A stretch of 64,000 bases of DNA from Bacteroidales bacterium (lineage in GTDB: Bacteria > Bacteroidota > Bacteroidia > Bacteroidales > UBA932): positions 1-64,000 of the forward strand of contig JAQYTJ010000043.1 of the NCBI GenBank assembly GCA_028724885.1. Direction: 5' to 3'. Below are positions 53,822 to 62,487 of this stretch, in pieces (within the stretch, counting starts at the first letter, position 1; every line of letters begins with the position of its first letter). The notes under the pieces were generated by a model. It was not told the origin of the DNA. It did not search any database and saw only the letters and a program-made list of their open reading frames with translations. A program made the position numbers and the translations under genes.

Positions 53822-55171
53822 CTAGAAATAGTTGTAGTTCACAGCATTGCGAGTGTTCCGAATGCTCATTGAAGGGAACCAGATGTCGTCTGGCGTGAGG
53901 CCGCAGGAATCGATGGCTTCGAAGCAATATTCCAGTCGTCCAAGGTTGTCTGCGCCCATATTGTTTGTGCCGAAGGTGAACTTTATCCCGCGAGCCTTGG
54001 CCCTCTTTATGATGTCGAAGCTAGGAATGCGGTAGCGAGCATTGATTTCCATCGCCATGTGATATTTCTCAAGCACGTCCAGAACCTTGTCTACGCGCTC
54101 CGGAGTCCACAACTTTTCGTAATCCTTTTGCATCGCATCCGGAAGATAAGTCGGGTTCGCATAGAAATCTGCTGGCTCATTCGTGAGAATCTTCACTGTC
54201 TGATCCACGATGTAGTCCATGTACTGCTCCTCGTTAATTCCGTACAGGTTTACCTCCTCTGGGTGGTACAGGCGAACGATTTTGCCTTTCTTGTCCACTA
54301 TGGTCATCGCATCCGTGAAAAGATATTCAAAGGCACTGAGGGTCTCCGGCTTTACGGTGGTTATCCATTTTCGGCCCTCGCCCTGCACGCCGTACAAGAA
54401 AGGAGAGAGTTTCACATCGTCAATATATTCATATAATTCCTCGTCTGCTGCATACATTCTGCCGTCTCCCCCTTCGCCGGCGTTAGGCGCCACTCCGTAG
54501 TTTATGCCATAGTTGAGAGACCTACCCCAGGCTATTTCTTTGGTGAGACCGCCTTTGAGGTGCACATGATAGTCGATTACAGGGAAACCCTGCTGCTGCA
54601 GGCGTATGACTTTGTCGCTTTGCTCGTCAACAGGCGGAAGCGTGTCGGACGGGTTCTTCTCTCCTTCTGGCAATGCGCTTATTTTGATGTCTTTAACCTT
54701 GGTAAGTCCGATGCTGCCTTTGAAGTAGCACTCCCCTTTTCCCAGGAGCATGTCGGAATATTCATTTATCCTGAAAGGTTTTTCTGGTTCGGTATAGCAG
54801 ACGACTTCTATGTCATTCAATTTGACGCTGATATTTTTGCCGCGCACTGCTAATTCGAAGTTAAACCATTTATTGTCAGGTACTATGGAGCGGTAACGAT
54901 TTCTTATGCCGGTGAGGCTTCCCGTCTTTGTGGTGCCGTCAATCGCTCCCCCGTGGAATCGCACTTCGTAGCCACTGGTGCCGTCGGAAGCGAAGAGCAG
55001 GTCTGCCGCCGATGTGCTGTCAGTCATTACTTGGCAGGTAAGCCTGAAATTCTCCGAATGGCATTTTACTTTGACTGTGCTGCTAGGTTTGAGGTCTGCC
55101 GTGGTAGGATTGCAGCAGGAGAAAAGCGTTAACGCTGCAATCGCAGCGAGGATGATGCTTAAATGTTTCAT
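53822..55171 (-). CDS. Lipoprotein with LamG/DUF1080-like domain and metal-dependent hydrolase (PHP/TIM-barrel-like) domain
   Basis: 449 residues from ATG 55171 (MKHLSIILAAIAALTLFSCC; lipobox FSCC). The upstream ATG at 55225 would hide the signal. Residues about 30-180 form a jelly-roll like 3-keto-disaccharide hydrolase/LamG domains (GYEVRFHGGAIDGTTKTGSL, DNKWFNFELAVRGKNISVKL). From about 200 a second domain starts IDYHVHLKGGLTKE, an HxH metal site of amidohydrolase/PHP type. It continues with YHMAMEINARYRIPS and KFTFGTNNMGADNLG. A surface or periplasmic hydrolase is likely; substrate unknown. Confidence 0.75.
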   Translation of the reverse strand: MKHLSIILAAIAALTLFSCCNPTTADLKPSSTVKVKCHSENFRLTCQVMTDSTSAADLLFASDGTSGYEVRFHGGAIDGTTKTGSLTGIRNRYRSIVPDNKWFNFELAVRGKNISVKLNDIEVVCYTEPEKPFRINEYSDMLLGKGECYFKGSIGLTKVKDIKISALPEGEKNPSDTLPPVDEQSDKVIRLQQQGFPVIDYHVHLKGGLTKEIAWGRSLNYGINYGVAPNAGEGGDGRMYAADEELYEYIDDVKLSPFLYGVQGEGRKWITTVKPETLSAFEYLFTDAMTIVDKKGKIVRLYHPEEVNLYGINEEQYMDYIVDQTVKILTNEPADFYANPTYLPDAMQKDYEKLWTPERVDKVLDVLEKYHMAMEINARYRIPSFDIIKRAKARGIKFTFGTNNMGADNLGRLEYCFEAIDSCGLTPDDIWFPSMSIRNTRNAVNYNYF

Positions 55172-55227
55172 GGTTATTCGTTTCTGATTACGAATATATG
55201 AATATATTAATACGTTCGGTAACATAG

Positions 55228-55247
55228 ATCCTGACTTTCGTCAGGAT
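55228..55247. repeat. Short palindrome related to the repeat family
   Basis: ATCCTGAC-TTTC-GTCAGGAT, an 8-bp perfect stem upstream of the lipoprotein gene and facing glyS. Confidence 0.5.
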
Positions 55248-55332
55248 GATGAAGTGGGAAAGATGACGAAAGGGGAAAGGAAGCTAGGAGAAAAAGACTG
55301 CGAATTAATGATGAAATGACGGACAAATTGAG

Positions 55333-55340
55333 TAAATTTG
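55333..55340 (+). promoter_or_regulatory. -7 element of glyS
   Basis: TAAATTTG (TAnnTTTG), 25 nt before ATG 55366. Confidence 0.65.
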
Positions 55341-55365
55341 CCATTCATAACACATCGAGTACATT

Positions 55366-56904
55366 ATGACACAGGACGAACTGTTCAAGGTGCTGGTTGC
55401 GCATTGCAAGGAGTATGGATTCATATTCCCATCCAGCGAGATTTATGATGGTCTGGCAGCGGTCTATGACTATGGCCAGAATGGCGTGGAATTGAAGAAT
55501 AACATAAAGCAGTATTGGTGGAACGCCATGACCAGGCTAAATGAAAATATAGTGGGAATAGACTCCTGCATATTCATGCATCCAAGGACTTGGGTGGCAT
55601 CAGGACACGTGTCAGCGTTCAACGACCCTCTGATAGACAACAAAGACTCCAAGAAAAGATACCGCGCGGACAACCTTATCGAGGACTATCTCGGAAAGAT
55701 AGAGGAGAAGATGAACAAAGAAGTAGAGAAGGGCCGCAAGCGCTTCGGGGATGCTTTCAATGAGGAGCAGTTCAAGGCTACGAATCCAAATTACCTCCGC
55801 GAAAAGACCAAATACGAAGAGGTGCATAATCGTTATGTGGCTGCAGAGCAAGCCAACGATTTGAAAGAGTATAAGCAGATTATCCTGGACTGCGACATAG
55901 TGGATCCTATTTCTGGAACCAAGAACTGGACTGACGTGCGCCAGTTCAACCTGATGTTCTCCACTCAGATCAGCAACACGGGCGATGCGGACGACAAGAT
56001 CTACCTTCGCCCTGAGACAGCCCAGGGCATATTCATTGAATATCTCAACGTGCAGAAGACAGGCCGCATGAAGATTCCTTTCGGCATCGCCCAGATAGGC
56101 AAGGCTTTCAGGAATGAAATCGTCGCTCGCCAGTTCATATTCAGGATGAGGGAGTTTGAGCAGATGGAAATGGAATTCTTCTGCCGCCCTGGGACCGAGA
56201 TGGAATGGTTCAAGAAGTGGAAAGAGGCGCGCATGAAGTGGCACGTGAACCTAGGCATGGGAGCTGAGAATTACCGCTTCCATGACCATGAGAAGCTGGC
56301 TCACTACGCTAATGCTGCCACCGACATAGAGTTCAATTTCCCGTTCGGCTTCAAGGAGCTTGAAGGAGTACATTCCAGAACGGATTACGACCTTAGCAAT
56401 CACCAGAGGCTTTCAGGAAAGAAAATCCAGTATTTTGATCCGGAGACTGGCGAGAGTTACGTGCCATATTGCGTGGAAACGTCAATCGGTGTGGACAGGA
56501 TGTTTCTAGCTGTGTTGAGCCATTCGTATCGTGTAGAACAGCTTGACGGCGGGGAATCAAGGGTGGTGCTGAGCATCCCTGCCCCTCTGGCTCCAGTGAA
56601 GGCTGCCGTGCTGCCTCTGCTCAACAAGGATGGCTTGCCGGAGAAGGCTCAGGAGGTGATGAACCTTCTGAAATACGACTTCAACTGCCAGTATGAGGCA
56701 AAGGATACGATTGGAAAGCGCTATCGTCGCCATGATGCCATCGGGACACCTTTCTGCGTTACCATAGATCACGATACCTTGGAGGACAACGCAGTGACAA
56801 TCCGCGAGCGCGACACCATGGAGCAGAGAAGAGTGCCGATTGCCGAAGTACACGACATCATCGACAGGCAAGTTAACATGAATAATCTGCTTCGTGGCCT
56901 GTAA
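55366..56904 (+). CDS. glyS: Glycine-tRNA ligase (single-chain, alpha2 type)
   Basis: Charges tRNA-Gly. 512 residues, class II. Class-II motif 2 FRNEIVARQFIFRMREFEQMEMEFF (about 248-272), the LRPETAQGIFIEY block, GVDRMFLAVL motif 3, and a C-terminal anticodon-binding domain (APVKAAVLPLLNKDGL). Full length; the SGNH gene follows 26 nt later. Confidence 0.97.
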   Translation: MTQDELFKVLVAHCKEYGFIFPSSEIYDGLAAVYDYGQNGVELKNNIKQYWWNAMTRLNENIVGIDSCIFMHPRTWVASGHVSAFNDPLIDNKDSKKRYRADNLIEDYLGKIEEKMNKEVEKGRKRFGDAFNEEQFKATNPNYLREKTKYEEVHNRYVAAEQANDLKEYKQIILDCDIVDPISGTKNWTDVRQFNLMFSTQISNTGDADDKIYLRPETAQGIFIEYLNVQKTGRMKIPFGIAQIGKAFRNEIVARQFIFRMREFEQMEMEFFCRPGTEMEWFKKWKEARMKWHVNLGMGAENYRFHDHEKLAHYANAATDIEFNFPFGFKELEGVHSRTDYDLSNHQRLSGKKIQYFDPETGESYVPYCVETSIGVDRMFLAVLSHSYRVEQLDGGESRVVLSIPAPLAPVKAAVLPLLNKDGLPEKAQEVMNLLKYDFNCQYEAKDTIGKRYRRHDAIGTPFCVTIDHDTLEDNAVTIRERDTMEQRRVPIAEVHDIIDRQVNMNNLLRGL

Positions 56905-56930
56905 GGTATTCATTATAAAAAATTTTCGTC

Positions 56931-57722
56931 ATGAAAAAGTTGATATTGACGGTTTTGGCGTTTTTGACAGGCATAGTTTCGTTTGCTCAGGAAAATCCTA
57001 TCGCAACTATTTCTCATGATCCCGGATGGTGCGCCATCATTCACAGATGGGGTTTCATAGGTGATTCTCTTTGCAGTGGGGAGCATGAGAGCTTGAGAGC
57101 GGACGGCAAGACGTCATATCACGATATCTACGATTATTCTTGGGGGCAGAGGATATGTGCTGCTACGGGAGCGACTGGGGAGAATTATTCGCAAGGCGGC
57201 GAGACCACTAGGGGTTGGATAGACCATTTCTGGAACTATCCGTTGAACAGGAATGCAGACATTGATGCCAAAGTGAACCTCCAGCAGGCTTACATAATGG
57301 CGCTTGGCGTAAACGATTTCAGTAGCAAGGTGCCTCTGGGAAGCATCAGTAAAGATGTTGATTTCGAAGACTTCACGAATAATGCTGGCACGTATGCTGG
57401 CAATTACTGCGGCATAATCCAGAGAGTGAGGAGCCTTCAGCCGAAAGCGAGGTTTTTCGTCGTGACGATGCCTGAGAAAAAGTATGAGGAATATAACGAA
57501 TTCCTTAGAACGCTTCCGGAATATTTTGAAAATCTGTACGTTCTGGATATAGCCAAGTACGGCCCGGATTATTCCAACCCGGACTTCAAAGCAAAATATT
57601 ATCGCCGAGGCCATCTTAATGCCGCCGGGTACCAGCTGACGGCATGGATGTTCATGACTTACATCAACTGGATCGTTGAGAATAACCTTCCGGCTTTCGA
57701 AGACATAGCGTTAGTTCCTTAA
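56931..57722 (+). CDS. Exported SGNH/GDSL-family hydrolase
   Basis: 263 residues with signal peptide (LTVLAFLTGIVSFAQE). Nucleophile block GFIGDSLCSGEHES (block I), Gly in the ENYSQGGETTRGW region (block II), Asn in MALGVNDFSS (block III) and His in YRRGHLNAAGY (block V). SGNH enzymes deacylate or deacetylate lipids and glycans; substrate unknown. It follows glyS closely and is followed by a small swivelling-domain gene after 11 nt. Confidence 0.85.
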   Translation: MKKLILTVLAFLTGIVSFAQENPIATISHDPGWCAIIHRWGFIGDSLCSGEHESLRADGKTSYHDIYDYSWGQRICAATGATGENYSQGGETTRGWIDHFWNYPLNRNADIDAKVNLQQAYIMALGVNDFSSKVPLGSISKDVDFEDFTNNAGTYAGNYCGIIQRVRSLQPKARFFVVTMPEKKYEEYNEFLRTLPEYFENLYVLDIAKYGPDYSNPDFKAKYYRRGHLNAAGYQLTAWMFMTYINWIVENNLPAFEDIALVP

Positions 57723-57733
57723 TATTCAATATC

Positions 57734-58129
57734 TTGACTTATAGAGGTGCTGGCATAAAAGGATTCGCCAAGGGCAGGGCTTTCGTCGTGAATGAAGATG
57801 GAAGGCGCAATCCTTTTGATGATATTCCGCAGGGCAGCATACTCGTAGCTAAGAATATTTCGTTGTCAGATTCAGCATTCATAGATTTCCGCAAGGTCAT
57901 AGGCATGGTTACTGAAGAGCCTGACGAAGACGGACAGGTCTGCACCCTTGCCAGCGGATTGGGAATACCTGCAGTGAGTGGGATTCCAGGCGTAGTCAGG
58001 AACATAGTTACGGGAGACAGGCTTTTAATTCGTAATCTAGATGTTTTGGTCAATCCAGACCTAACAGAAGTGAATGAATTCGAGGAATTGCGCCGTAATT
58101 CAGATCGTCAGCTGAGCCTTGACATCTGA
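57734..58129 (+). CDS. Stand-alone PEP-utiliser swivelling domain lacking the phospho-His
   Basis: 131 residues, no ATG: TTG 57734 gives MTYRGAGIKGFAKGRAFVV and no better start is seen. It matches the mobile phosphohistidine domain of PEP synthase/PPDK/enzyme I (IPQGSILVAKNISLSDSAF, LASGLGIPAVSGIPGVV, GDRLLI). The usual TGGxxSHxAI sequence is replaced by TEEPDEDGQVCTLASG, so the phosphorylated His is gone. Either a non-catalytic regulator or a relic. It lies 11 nt after the SGNH gene, probably in its transcript. Confidence 0.6.
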   Translation: MTYRGAGIKGFAKGRAFVVNEDGRRNPFDDIPQGSILVAKNISLSDSAFIDFRKVIGMVTEEPDEDGQVCTLASGLGIPAVSGIPGVVRNIVTGDRLLIRNLDVLVNPDLTEVNEFEELRRNSDRQLSLDI

Positions 58130-58135
58130 GCCTGT

Positions 58136-58436
58136 CATCAAGTAGATTTTCGTTACCGAAGTTTCGGACAACAGAGTGCTGGTCTTTGGCAAGATTATTT
58201 ATGTGGTCCGTAAGGGAATCGAAAGAGGGGCAACCTACAAGAATTTCTACATCTGTCTGCTGTCGAGCCAAAACATAATTACAGAGGCATGCTTTCAAGC
58301 GTGCAGCTACGGCATTACTTCCCTGATATGACGAAAATCCATATCTGACGATCGGCATGGCTCTTTTACACAGCAGTTTCACTACGAATGCATTACCTAC
58401 GTGGGACTTTCGCGGCCTTTCCGGCTTCTGTGCCAC
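58136..58436 (-). pseudogene. Possible remnant of an unknown gene
   Basis: A minus-strand frame that looks coding by composition: MPIVRYGFSSYQGSNAVAAR at 58355 leftward, then TDVEILVGCPSFDSLTDHIN and KDQHSVVRNFGNENLLDD. It then runs antisense into the swivelling-domain gene with no sign of a natural end. In-frame sequence continues to the right of 58436 without a convincing start. I do not recognise the family. It may be the tail of a dead gene. Confidence 0.35.
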
Positions 58437-58927
58437 AATGGGGGAATAGATACCATCAGGGGCAATCGGGGCTGGATGAAGGCAAGGGATGGCATCTTGT
58501 CAAGCTAGGTGCTTTTAGAAACATCAGATGCCCGAGTTTCCTTCTAATGTGTTCGTGACGGGGATGGGTCGCTCATGACGATTGGATGCACAGATCATGA
58601 CCCAAGTTCAGGGTGACTGATGACTGTACGAGCATTGTGAAAATGCCCATTAGCAATCAATAAGTTATGGAAGGCATGCGTAGTGTATGCATGAAGAAAT
58701 GGAGACAGAACCATTTCTCCTTATAGCAATTTGTCATTCAATCGCTTATTGAGCACTTCTCGTATGGTCTCAATTATTATTCTCTCCAAACAAGGAATGC
58801 GGCATAGGGCGTTGCTGAAACTTGCTAAAATTATTGAAAATTTTTAATTTAGGGCCGTATAAAACGAGTAGGCAGGCATAAGAGCATTGCCTACAACAAT
58901 AAAGAACTTAACGATAGCAGCAAAATC
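58437..58927. other. Non-coding stretch upstream of asnB
   Basis: One decayed palindromic-repeat piece (acccaagttcagggtgact, about 58600-58618); otherwise no gene or clear promoter consensus. A weak TAATTTAG (58846-58853) may serve asnB. Confidence 0.4.
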
Positions 58928-60661
58928 ATGTGTGGAATTGTATCTATTTTCAACATCAATGAACAATCGGAGGATCTTCGCCAGCAAGCGCTCAGAATGA
59001 GCCAGAAAATCAGGCACCGCGGACCAGATTGGAGCGGAATATACTGTGGCGGATCGGCAATATTGGCTCACGAAAGACTTAGCATCGTGGATCCGGAATC
59101 TGGAAGGCAGCCTCTTTTCTCCCCGGACAAGAAACTAGTCTTGGCAGTCAACGGCGAGATTTACAATCATAAAAGCATTCGTGAAGAATTTTCTGGATCT
59201 TACGCCTATCAGACTGGCAGCGACTGCGAGGTGATTCTGTCGCTCTATCGTCAAATGCGCTCCTCTGCAAACTTTGACGCCGCCGTGGTAGCCGAAACAG
59301 CAATCCACGATAAAATCACGAATATGCTAGAGCGGCTTAGCGGAATATTCGCATTTGCCCTTTATGATGCCGAGCACGACGAGTTCCTAATTGCCAGAGA
59401 TCCAATCGGAGTAATTCCGCTCTACATCGGCTACGATAGCGATGGCAAAATATTCGTAGCAAGCGAACTCAAAGCCATCGAAGGCCAGTGCGACCATTAC
59501 GAGCCTTTCCTCCCAGGACACTATTATTACAGCCGCACTCCTGGCATGAAACGCTATTACTCTCGCGAATGGATACAGTATGAGACAGTAGAGAATAATT
59601 CGCTGGACTATAGAGCTGCCACCGATAATTTAAGAATATCTCTTAGCGACGCTGTCAAGCGCCAGCTTATGAGCGACGTGCCTTACGGAGTGCTCCTAAG
59701 CGGAGGCTTGGACTCCTCAGTGATTTCTGCCATCGCTCAGAAATATTCCGACAAGAGAATAGAGAATAATGGTCAGACCAGAGCCTATTGGCCACGCCTG
59801 CACTCATTCGCCGTCGGTCTGAAAGGTGCCCCGGATCTTGCGAAGGCAAGGCTCGTTGCCGATTTCATAGGCACAGTCCATCATGAAATAAACTACACCA
59901 TTCAGGAGGGTCTGGATGCCATTAGGGACGTGATATATTTCATTGAGACTTACGATGTCACTACGGTAAGGGCTTCAACGCCGATGTACTTGCTTGCCAG
60001 AGTGATAAAATCCATGGGCATAAAGATGGTGCTCTCCGGCGAGGGTTCCGACGAACTGTTCGGTGGCTATCTTTATTTCCACAAAGCTCCGAATCCGAAG
60101 GCATTTCACGAAGAAACAGTTCGAAAACTCTCAAAGCTTCACCTCTATGACTGCTTACGAGCCAACAAGAGCCTGGCAGCGTGGGGGGTGGAGGGCAGGG
60201 TTCCATTCCTGGACAAAGAATTCGTGGATGTAGCGATGCGCCTGAACCCCAAGTTGAAGATGTGTCCTGGCAATGGAATCGAGAAAAAAGTACTCAGGGA
60301 TGCATTCGGAGACATGCTGCCGAAAGAGATTGCATGGCGCCAGAAAGAGCAGTTCAGCGATGGCGTAGGATATTCATGGATAGACACGTTGAAGCAGATG
60401 ACGGCTACGGCAGTAAGCGATGAGCAAATGGCTTACGCGGCAGAGCGATTCCCGATAAATCCGCCTCAGAACAAAGAGGAATATTTCTACCGCAGCATAT
60501 TCGCAGAGCACTTCCCATCTGACAGCGCCGCTCGCAGCGTGCCGTCTGTGCCAAGCGTGGCATGTTCAACTGCAGAAGCGCTTGCTTGGGACTCATCGTT
60601 CAAGAATATGAACGACCCTAGCGGGCGGGCAGTCAAAGGCATACACGAGAACGCACTATAA
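58928..60661 (+). CDS. asnB: Glutamine-hydrolysing asparagine synthetase B
   Basis: Makes Asn from Asp, ATP and Gln. 577 residues. Cys2 of MCGIVSIFN is the glutaminase nucleophile; RHRGPDWSG and AVNGEIYNH belong to the Gln site. The synthetase domain has the PPi-loop LLSGGLDSS near 258 and VLSGEGSDELFGGY. A short insertion (RSSANFDAAVVAETAIHDK) lies before the MLERLSGIFAFALYD strand. C-terminal about 45 residues are Ser/Ala-rich and poorly conserved. Confidence 0.97.
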   Translation: MCGIVSIFNINEQSEDLRQQALRMSQKIRHRGPDWSGIYCGGSAILAHERLSIVDPESGRQPLFSPDKKLVLAVNGEIYNHKSIREEFSGSYAYQTGSDCEVILSLYRQMRSSANFDAAVVAETAIHDKITNMLERLSGIFAFALYDAEHDEFLIARDPIGVIPLYIGYDSDGKIFVASELKAIEGQCDHYEPFLPGHYYYSRTPGMKRYYSREWIQYETVENNSLDYRAATDNLRISLSDAVKRQLMSDVPYGVLLSGGLDSSVISAIAQKYSDKRIENNGQTRAYWPRLHSFAVGLKGAPDLAKARLVADFIGTVHHEINYTIQEGLDAIRDVIYFIETYDVTTVRASTPMYLLARVIKSMGIKMVLSGEGSDELFGGYLYFHKAPNPKAFHEETVRKLSKLHLYDCLRANKSLAAWGVEGRVPFLDKEFVDVAMRLNPKLKMCPGNGIEKKVLRDAFGDMLPKEIAWRQKEQFSDGVGYSWIDTLKQMTATAVSDEQMAYAAERFPINPPQNKEEYFYRSIFAEHFPSDSAARSVPSVPSVACSTAEALAWDSSFKNMNDPSGRAVKGIHENAL

Positions 60662-60721
60662 AATGTTCCATAATAAGCAAAACGTGACTGAACTGCACGG
60701 CGATTGTAAGGCAAGAAACTA

Positions 60722-60757
60722 TAAAAATCCCCAAGGGGTCAATCCCTTAGGGGAAAA
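60722..60757 (-). terminator. Hairpin between asnB and the beta-propeller remnant
   Basis: CCCCAAGGG (60729-60737) against CCCTTAGGGG (60744-60753), with A-runs on both outer sides. Read on the minus strand it is followed by ATTTTTAT, so it can terminate leftward transcription. Confidence 0.55.
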
Positions 60758-60764
60758 ATGCAGC

Positions 60765-61437
60765 TTAGAACTCTAGCAGGAATAGTCCGTGCTGGGCCTG
60801 AATCAGCATCTTCTTCTTTCCTATCACAGCGCAATCTTCAAACTCGCTATGAGTGCCAGCGACTAGGTCTATCTTGTTGCACATCTTTTTCTTGCGCAAA
60901 TCCCAGACCATAAAGGATCGACGGAGCCTCCGCCTTGCCTAAACCAGTAGGCAAGTATAATTTGTCATGATTGACATACAATCCTTGGCCGATGAAGTTT
61001 CCATTGAAGTCCGACACGTCTTCCATCCGATAGTTCTCTAGCGCATCTGATTCGTGCAGGACTACGTAACCATTCTTGTCTGAATCACTTAGTCTAGGAA
61101 GGCGGAATTTTATCACCCGGTGACGATTCTGGGGATCGGTATTGTCCACCGTGTTTCCGAAGCCATGCAGAAAACTATGTTCTCTATCTATCACCCATTG
61201 CAAGGCGTATCCGAAATCATTGTTCTCGTCGTCATAAACTATGGTCTGAACCAATTGCGAAGACTGAAAATCTGGTGCAATCCTTTCGACATACAGCACG
61301 TCCTTCTTGCCATTGATCAGAGCTTTATTGCATTGGCTTATGTAAGCCAAAGGAATAGGATCAGCCTTGTCATAATATTCTGTTCCGAAACTAGCTACGT
61401 TACTATGATTAATCTTGTTGATTGATGATATAAAGAT
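60765..61437 (-). pseudogene. Frameshifted, 5'-truncated beta-propeller-like protein
   Basis: Minus-strand sequence is coding-like from about 61437: KINHSNVASFGTEYYDKADP, then ALINGKKDVLYVERIAPDFQ, GYALQWVIDREHSFLHGFGN and LPTGLGKAEAPS. Near 60915-60925 the frame must shift by one base to continue SFMVWDLRKKKMCNKIDL and HSEFEDCAVIGKKKMLIQAQ to a natural end at 60765. No start codon with a signal is found upstream. The intact-looking 60847-61350 frame therefore has a wrong C-terminus. The fold resembles bladed propellers; function unknown. Confidence 0.65.
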
Positions 61438-61781
61438 AGCATTATTGTAATTAATATGCGCCTCTCACATGGATGATTCGATGCTAATATTTATAATCTA
61501 TTAACATATTGGCAATGGCTTTTGGCTTAAAAATTGCTACATTTAATAAATAAAATGCACGAAAAAGGGCCTGATGAAATGTAAGTAATTTCTCGCCTTT
61601 AATGTAAATTCATAACCTTTGAACGTTTTATCTCTGCGTTAAACGTTTTTTTTAAGGTGCGTGTAGTCCTTTGCTTTAATGCATAAAATTTTTAAGTCAG
61701 ACAGTATGCTAATAATTTATATCATTAATACTTAATAAATTGCTAGCAAAAATAGAGATATTTTGTTTTTTTTGAAAAAAG
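61438..61781. other. AT-rich spacer before the candidate small RNA
   Basis: No reading frame; long A/T runs up to the promoter at 61782. Confidence 0.5.
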
Positions 61782-61812
61782 TTTGCAGATTAAAATAATT
61801 GTTGTACCTTTG
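61782..61812 (+). promoter_or_regulatory. Near-consensus Bacteroidetes promoter of a candidate small RNA
   Basis: -33 TTTG (61782-61785), exactly 19 nt, -7 TACCTTTG (61805-61812). One of the best promoter matches in the window. Confidence 0.85.
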
Positions 61813-61817
61813 CATTG

Positions 61818-61930
61818 GGTTGAGCAAGGAGGTTCTCTCCCCGATCAACCTATTGGTTATTAGTTTTAGTGTTATTAATTATGTGGTTAGAGTGAGAGTC
61901 CGCGCGGGATGCGCCGATTCTCATTTTTTT
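61818..61930 (+). ncRNA. Candidate stand-alone small RNA, about 113 nt
   Basis: Starts at the expected distance from the promoter. 5' hairpin: GGTTGA (61818-61823) pairs with TCAACC (61845-61850), enclosing GGAG/CTCC (61828-61831/61837-61840). An AT-rich linker follows. The 3' hairpin has TGAGAGTCCGCGC (61893-61905) against GCGCCGATTCTCA (61911-61923), 12 of 13 paired, and then seven T residues: an intrinsic terminator. A tiny frame ATG TGG TTA GAG TGA (61881-61895) ends at the hairpin base, so a leader/attenuator is an alternative. However, no plus-strand gene follows. I cannot match it to 6S, SRP or tmRNA. Confidence 0.6.
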
Positions 61931-61938
61931 ATTTTCAT

Positions 61939-61964
61939 CCTGCCCATATAGATTTAAGGGGCAG
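61939..61964. other. Small hairpin downstream of the candidate small RNA
   Basis: CTGCCC pairs with GGGCAG around an AT-rich loop. Role unknown. Confidence 0.3.
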
Positions 61965-62002
61965 AGGAAAAGTTTTTTCAGGGGCTTTCTCGGATCAAGT
62001 CC

Positions 62003-62093
62003 AAAATCCGGTGTTTAAGAATACAATTGTGAATACCTTAGTGCCTTTGGATGAGCGCCCATCCCGAGTGCGTCACTGATCCCGGAAGAAACG
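62003..62093. repeat. Intergenic element, copy C
   Basis: Left block aaaatccggtgtttaaga (62003-62020); right block cccgagtgcgtcactgatcc, continuing cggaagaa (62063-62090). Both match copy A (408-550) with a shorter interior. Confidence 0.5.
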
Positions 62094-62099
62094 GCTACT

Positions 62100-62487
62100 G
62101 TCTTTACCTGAAAAGAGTTGACTCACAAAAACAGTCATCAAGTATCAATTACACACAGAAAAGCCAATCGTTCATTCACAGAGCGTAATGTGGAATGCGC
62201 TCTGGAAGAGAGTCAAGGAGCTTTAGAGCCAGCTATTGCAATCGGGAATGGAGGCGGAGGCTGCGAGCATGTGGGCGGCGTATATGCGGAGAGGAATGCG
62301 CGTCAGGGGATCCGAAGGGGAACGCTCAAGCCGCACATGAGCATCGGGATGATGACTCCGGCATAGGCCCCATAGAAAACCAGGGACGTGGGGTATGAGA
62401 TGGGAGAGCCATGGACTGCCGGCAATAAGAGCCAGGAAGCCTCTGAGACAATAGACATTGGCATAGCTCACCGTTTATGCCGAGAAA
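62100..62487. other. Non-coding stretch before the ahcY 3' end
   Basis: Overlapping frames exist on both strands (about 82 codons each) but none resembles a known protein, and they contradict each other. I see no supported gene here. Confidence 0.4.

Noticed and set aside
62118..62471. 82-codon frames on both strands downstream of copy C
   Set aside because: They oppose each other, lack family resemblance and lack promoters.
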